Origin: Coriobacteriia bacterium | Lineage (GTDB): Bacteria > Actinomycetota > Coriobacteriia > WRKU01 > WQUG01 | DNA: 15,777 nt | Direction: 5' to 3' | Assembly: GCA_009785705.1 (NCBI GenBank) | Contig: WQVS01000020.1 | Location: forward strand, 1 to 15,777 | Part shown: in pieces, positions 14,544-15,777 of the stretch | Numbering within the stretch: the first letter of the stretch is position 1 | How the letters are laid out: each line of letters begins with the position of its first letter | Program-made: the position numbers and the translations under genes | The notes under the pieces: generated by a model | Database searches by the model: none | The model's input: only the letters and a program-made list of their open reading frames with translations | Told to the model about the DNA's origin: nothing

Positions 14544-15509
14544 CTAGGCTACGGGTAGTCTAACAGTAAAGGTGCTACCGACCCCCAATTTCGACTGCAA
14601 AGAAACCTCACCATTCCAGCGCTCAACAGCTTTGGTTACTAATGCTAGCCCTAATCCCGTGCCTCCGTTATCGCGACTTCTGCTACGATCTGCTCTATAG
14701 AAGCGTTCAAAAACGTGAGGCTGGTCGTGCGCTGCGATACCCACGCCCGTATCCTGCAATTCCAAAGTCCACATTTTGCCATCCGGGGAAAGGCTCACCC
14801 TTAAATCAATACTTCCTTCTTTAGTGTAGTGCAGTGCATTGTCAAGTAAATTGTCTAGAACAATACTTAGGTCAGTAGGTGATATTTTCGCAAGCAATAT
14901 GCCATCTATGTCTTCATTAAAATGTATGTTTAACTCAAGATTTTTTGACTTCGCAGCTCTGCTGTGTACGAGAATCGCATTATCAATGGCTCCTCGCATA
15001 TCGCTGACACTGTCCGAATCAGGATTTTCGTCAAAGCGTGATAGGTCAAGCAATTCCTCTGCTAGAGCACGCATACGACTTGTTTCAGTCTTGATGTGTT
15101 GCACAAATTCGTTTGCTGCATCAAGATTGTTGTCCTGCAGAGCCATTTGCAAAGCATCCCCCAATGCTTCGATACCTGCCAGCGGGGTTTTAATCTCATG
15201 GCTGGCAGCTGCAATAAAGTCAGTCTGCATATGCTCAAGGCGAGCCTCCTTACGCGCCTGCTCGGCACTTTCACCTACTTTTTGGCTTGCTGCACGTTTG
15301 GACTTGAGCTTTGATTGTTCTACTTCAAGTTGCTGAATTTTACTTTGAAGCTCAGCCCGTGTGCGTGCAAAATTTTTGGCAAGCAACAATAGTTCTGGGT
15401 CATCAAAGCGCGCCTGCCCTCGCGAAGGAGTATGTACATCTTGCCTGCTTATATCCTGGAGCCTTTTTAACTCCTCACGCGAAACAAGATGCCAATTGAA
15501 AAGCCTCAA
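14544..15509 (-). CDS. Sensor histidine kinase without membrane segments
   Basis: A two-component kinase of 321 residues. Residues 1-90 are hydrophilic and rich in heptad-like helix (RTRAELQSKIQQLEVEQSKL). Then follow the HisKA domain with H104 in 'AASHEIKTPLAGIEALGD', and the ATPase domain with N-box 'NLLDNALHYTKEG', G1 'DTGVGIA', F-box 'FERFYRADRS' and G2 'GGTGLGLAL'. This is the PhoR/SenX3 class of kinase core. No signal peptide, membrane helix, PAS or HAMP domain is seen, so the signal must be cytoplasmic or come from a partner protein. The start is a TTG at 15509, nine bases after the response-regulator stop, with AGGA as a modest ribosome site; no in-frame ATG occurs before residue 94. 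Its partner is the regulator gene immediately upstream. Confidence 0.88.
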   Translation of the reverse strand: MRLFNWHLVSREELKRLQDISRQDVHTPSRGQARFDDPELLLLAKNFARTRAELQSKIQQLEVEQSKLKSKRAASQKVGESAEQARKEARLEHMQTDFIAAASHEIKTPLAGIEALGDALQMALQDNNLDAANEFVQHIKTETSRMRALAEELLDLSRFDENPDSDSVSDMRGAIDNAILVHSRAAKSKNLELNIHFNEDIDGILLAKISPTDLSIVLDNLLDNALHYTKEGSIDLRVSLSPDGKMWTLELQDTGVGIAAHDQPHVFERFYRADRSRSRDNGGTGLGLALVTKAVERWNGEVSLQSKLGVGSTFTVRLPVA

Positions 15510-15518
15510 ATTCAGATC

Positions 15519-15777
15519 CTATTCATCTGCTACTTCATTGTCTGCAGTTTCAGCCTCAAAGCGGTAGCCAACTCCATGGATGGTGCGCAAAAAATCAGAT
15601 GCACCACACTCTGCCAACAGGGCACGCAGGCGCCTGATGTGTACATCGATAGTACGCGAAGAGTGCAGGTGGTCTTGCCCCCAAACCTTCTCAGAGAGCT
15701 CTTTGCGGGTTAATGCTTCATGTGGTCTGCTCGCCAGTATGTACAATAATGCAAATTCTTTTGCGCGCAAAGGAGCC
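15519..15777 (-). CDS. OmpR/PhoB-family response regulator, C-terminal part
   Basis: Only the DNA-binding winged-helix domain is inside the window; the gene continues past the right edge, where the receiver domain should be. The last 86 residues read 'LRAKEFALLYILASRPHEALTRKEL', then 'VWG', 'SSRTIDVHIRRLRALL' (recognition helix) and 'IHGVGYRFE' (wing hairpin), all diagnostic of the family. It ends with an acidic tail (ETADNEVADE). It shares an operon with the kinase that follows nine bases later. The downstream cation transporter is a possible target, but nothing in the sequence proves it. Confidence 0.9.
   Translation of the reverse strand, partial: APLRAKEFALLYILASRPHEALTRKELSEKVWGQDHLHSSRTIDVHIRRLRALLAECGASDFLRTIHGVGYRFEAETADNEVADE

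Noticed and set aside
14544..15509. Histidine kinase truncated by a frameshift
   Set aside because: The response regulator reads through to its natural stop nine bases upstream, leaving no room for a lost sensor domain. All kinase boxes are in one frame.

Overview
The window holds twelve protein genes plus several non-coding elements, on DNA of roughly balanced base composition (judged by eye). The gene set includes a rod-shape operon with a class B PBP and RodA, a B12-dependent ribonucleotide reductase, a basic amino acid antiporter of the arginine/ornithine type, a UbiA prenyltransferase beside a radical SAM enzyme, and a DUF697 protein. I infer an anaerobic, arginine-using actinobacterium of the class Coriobacteriia (Eggerthella/Cryptobacterium-like). 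This is inference from gene content; there is no rRNA or other marker gene here to prove it.

Left part (1-5950), + strand: mreC, mreD, mrdA (PBP2), rodA and a DUF697 membrane protein form a cell-elongation operon. mreB would be expected just upstream, outside the window. The genes are tightly packed (1-nt gap mreC/mreD, 33-nt gap mreD/mrdA, 17-nt overlap rodA/DUF697), except for a 136-nt gap before rodA that contains a hairpin. A bidirectional terminator separates this operon from the next, convergent one.

Middle (5954-9715): a - strand pair encodes a UbiA-family prenyltransferase followed by a radical SAM protein with extra C-terminal cysteines. An APC-family antiporter is transcribed divergently from it on the + strand.

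Right-centre (9716-12349): nrdJ has a long 5' region with three matches to the NrdR box, phased 32 and 41 bp apart over a probable promoter. Two of them also form a perfect 10-bp inverted repeat.

The segment 12350-13407 is the most unusual part. A small, diverged and internally shortened LamB/YcsF (PxpA-like) gene is bracketed by three long imperfect palindromes of about 115-125 bp. They share CTAG ends, CCTGAT/ATCAGG-type subterminal repeats and an apical core beginning CACGTAGCTT. Two lie in tandem before the gene and one, inverted, starts right after its stop codon. They look like one family of palindromic intergenic (MITE/REP-like) elements.

Right end (13408-15777), - strand: an OmpR-type response regulator (cut by the window edge), a histidine kinase with no membrane sensor, and a cation diffusion facilitator whose metal-site pattern suggests manganese.
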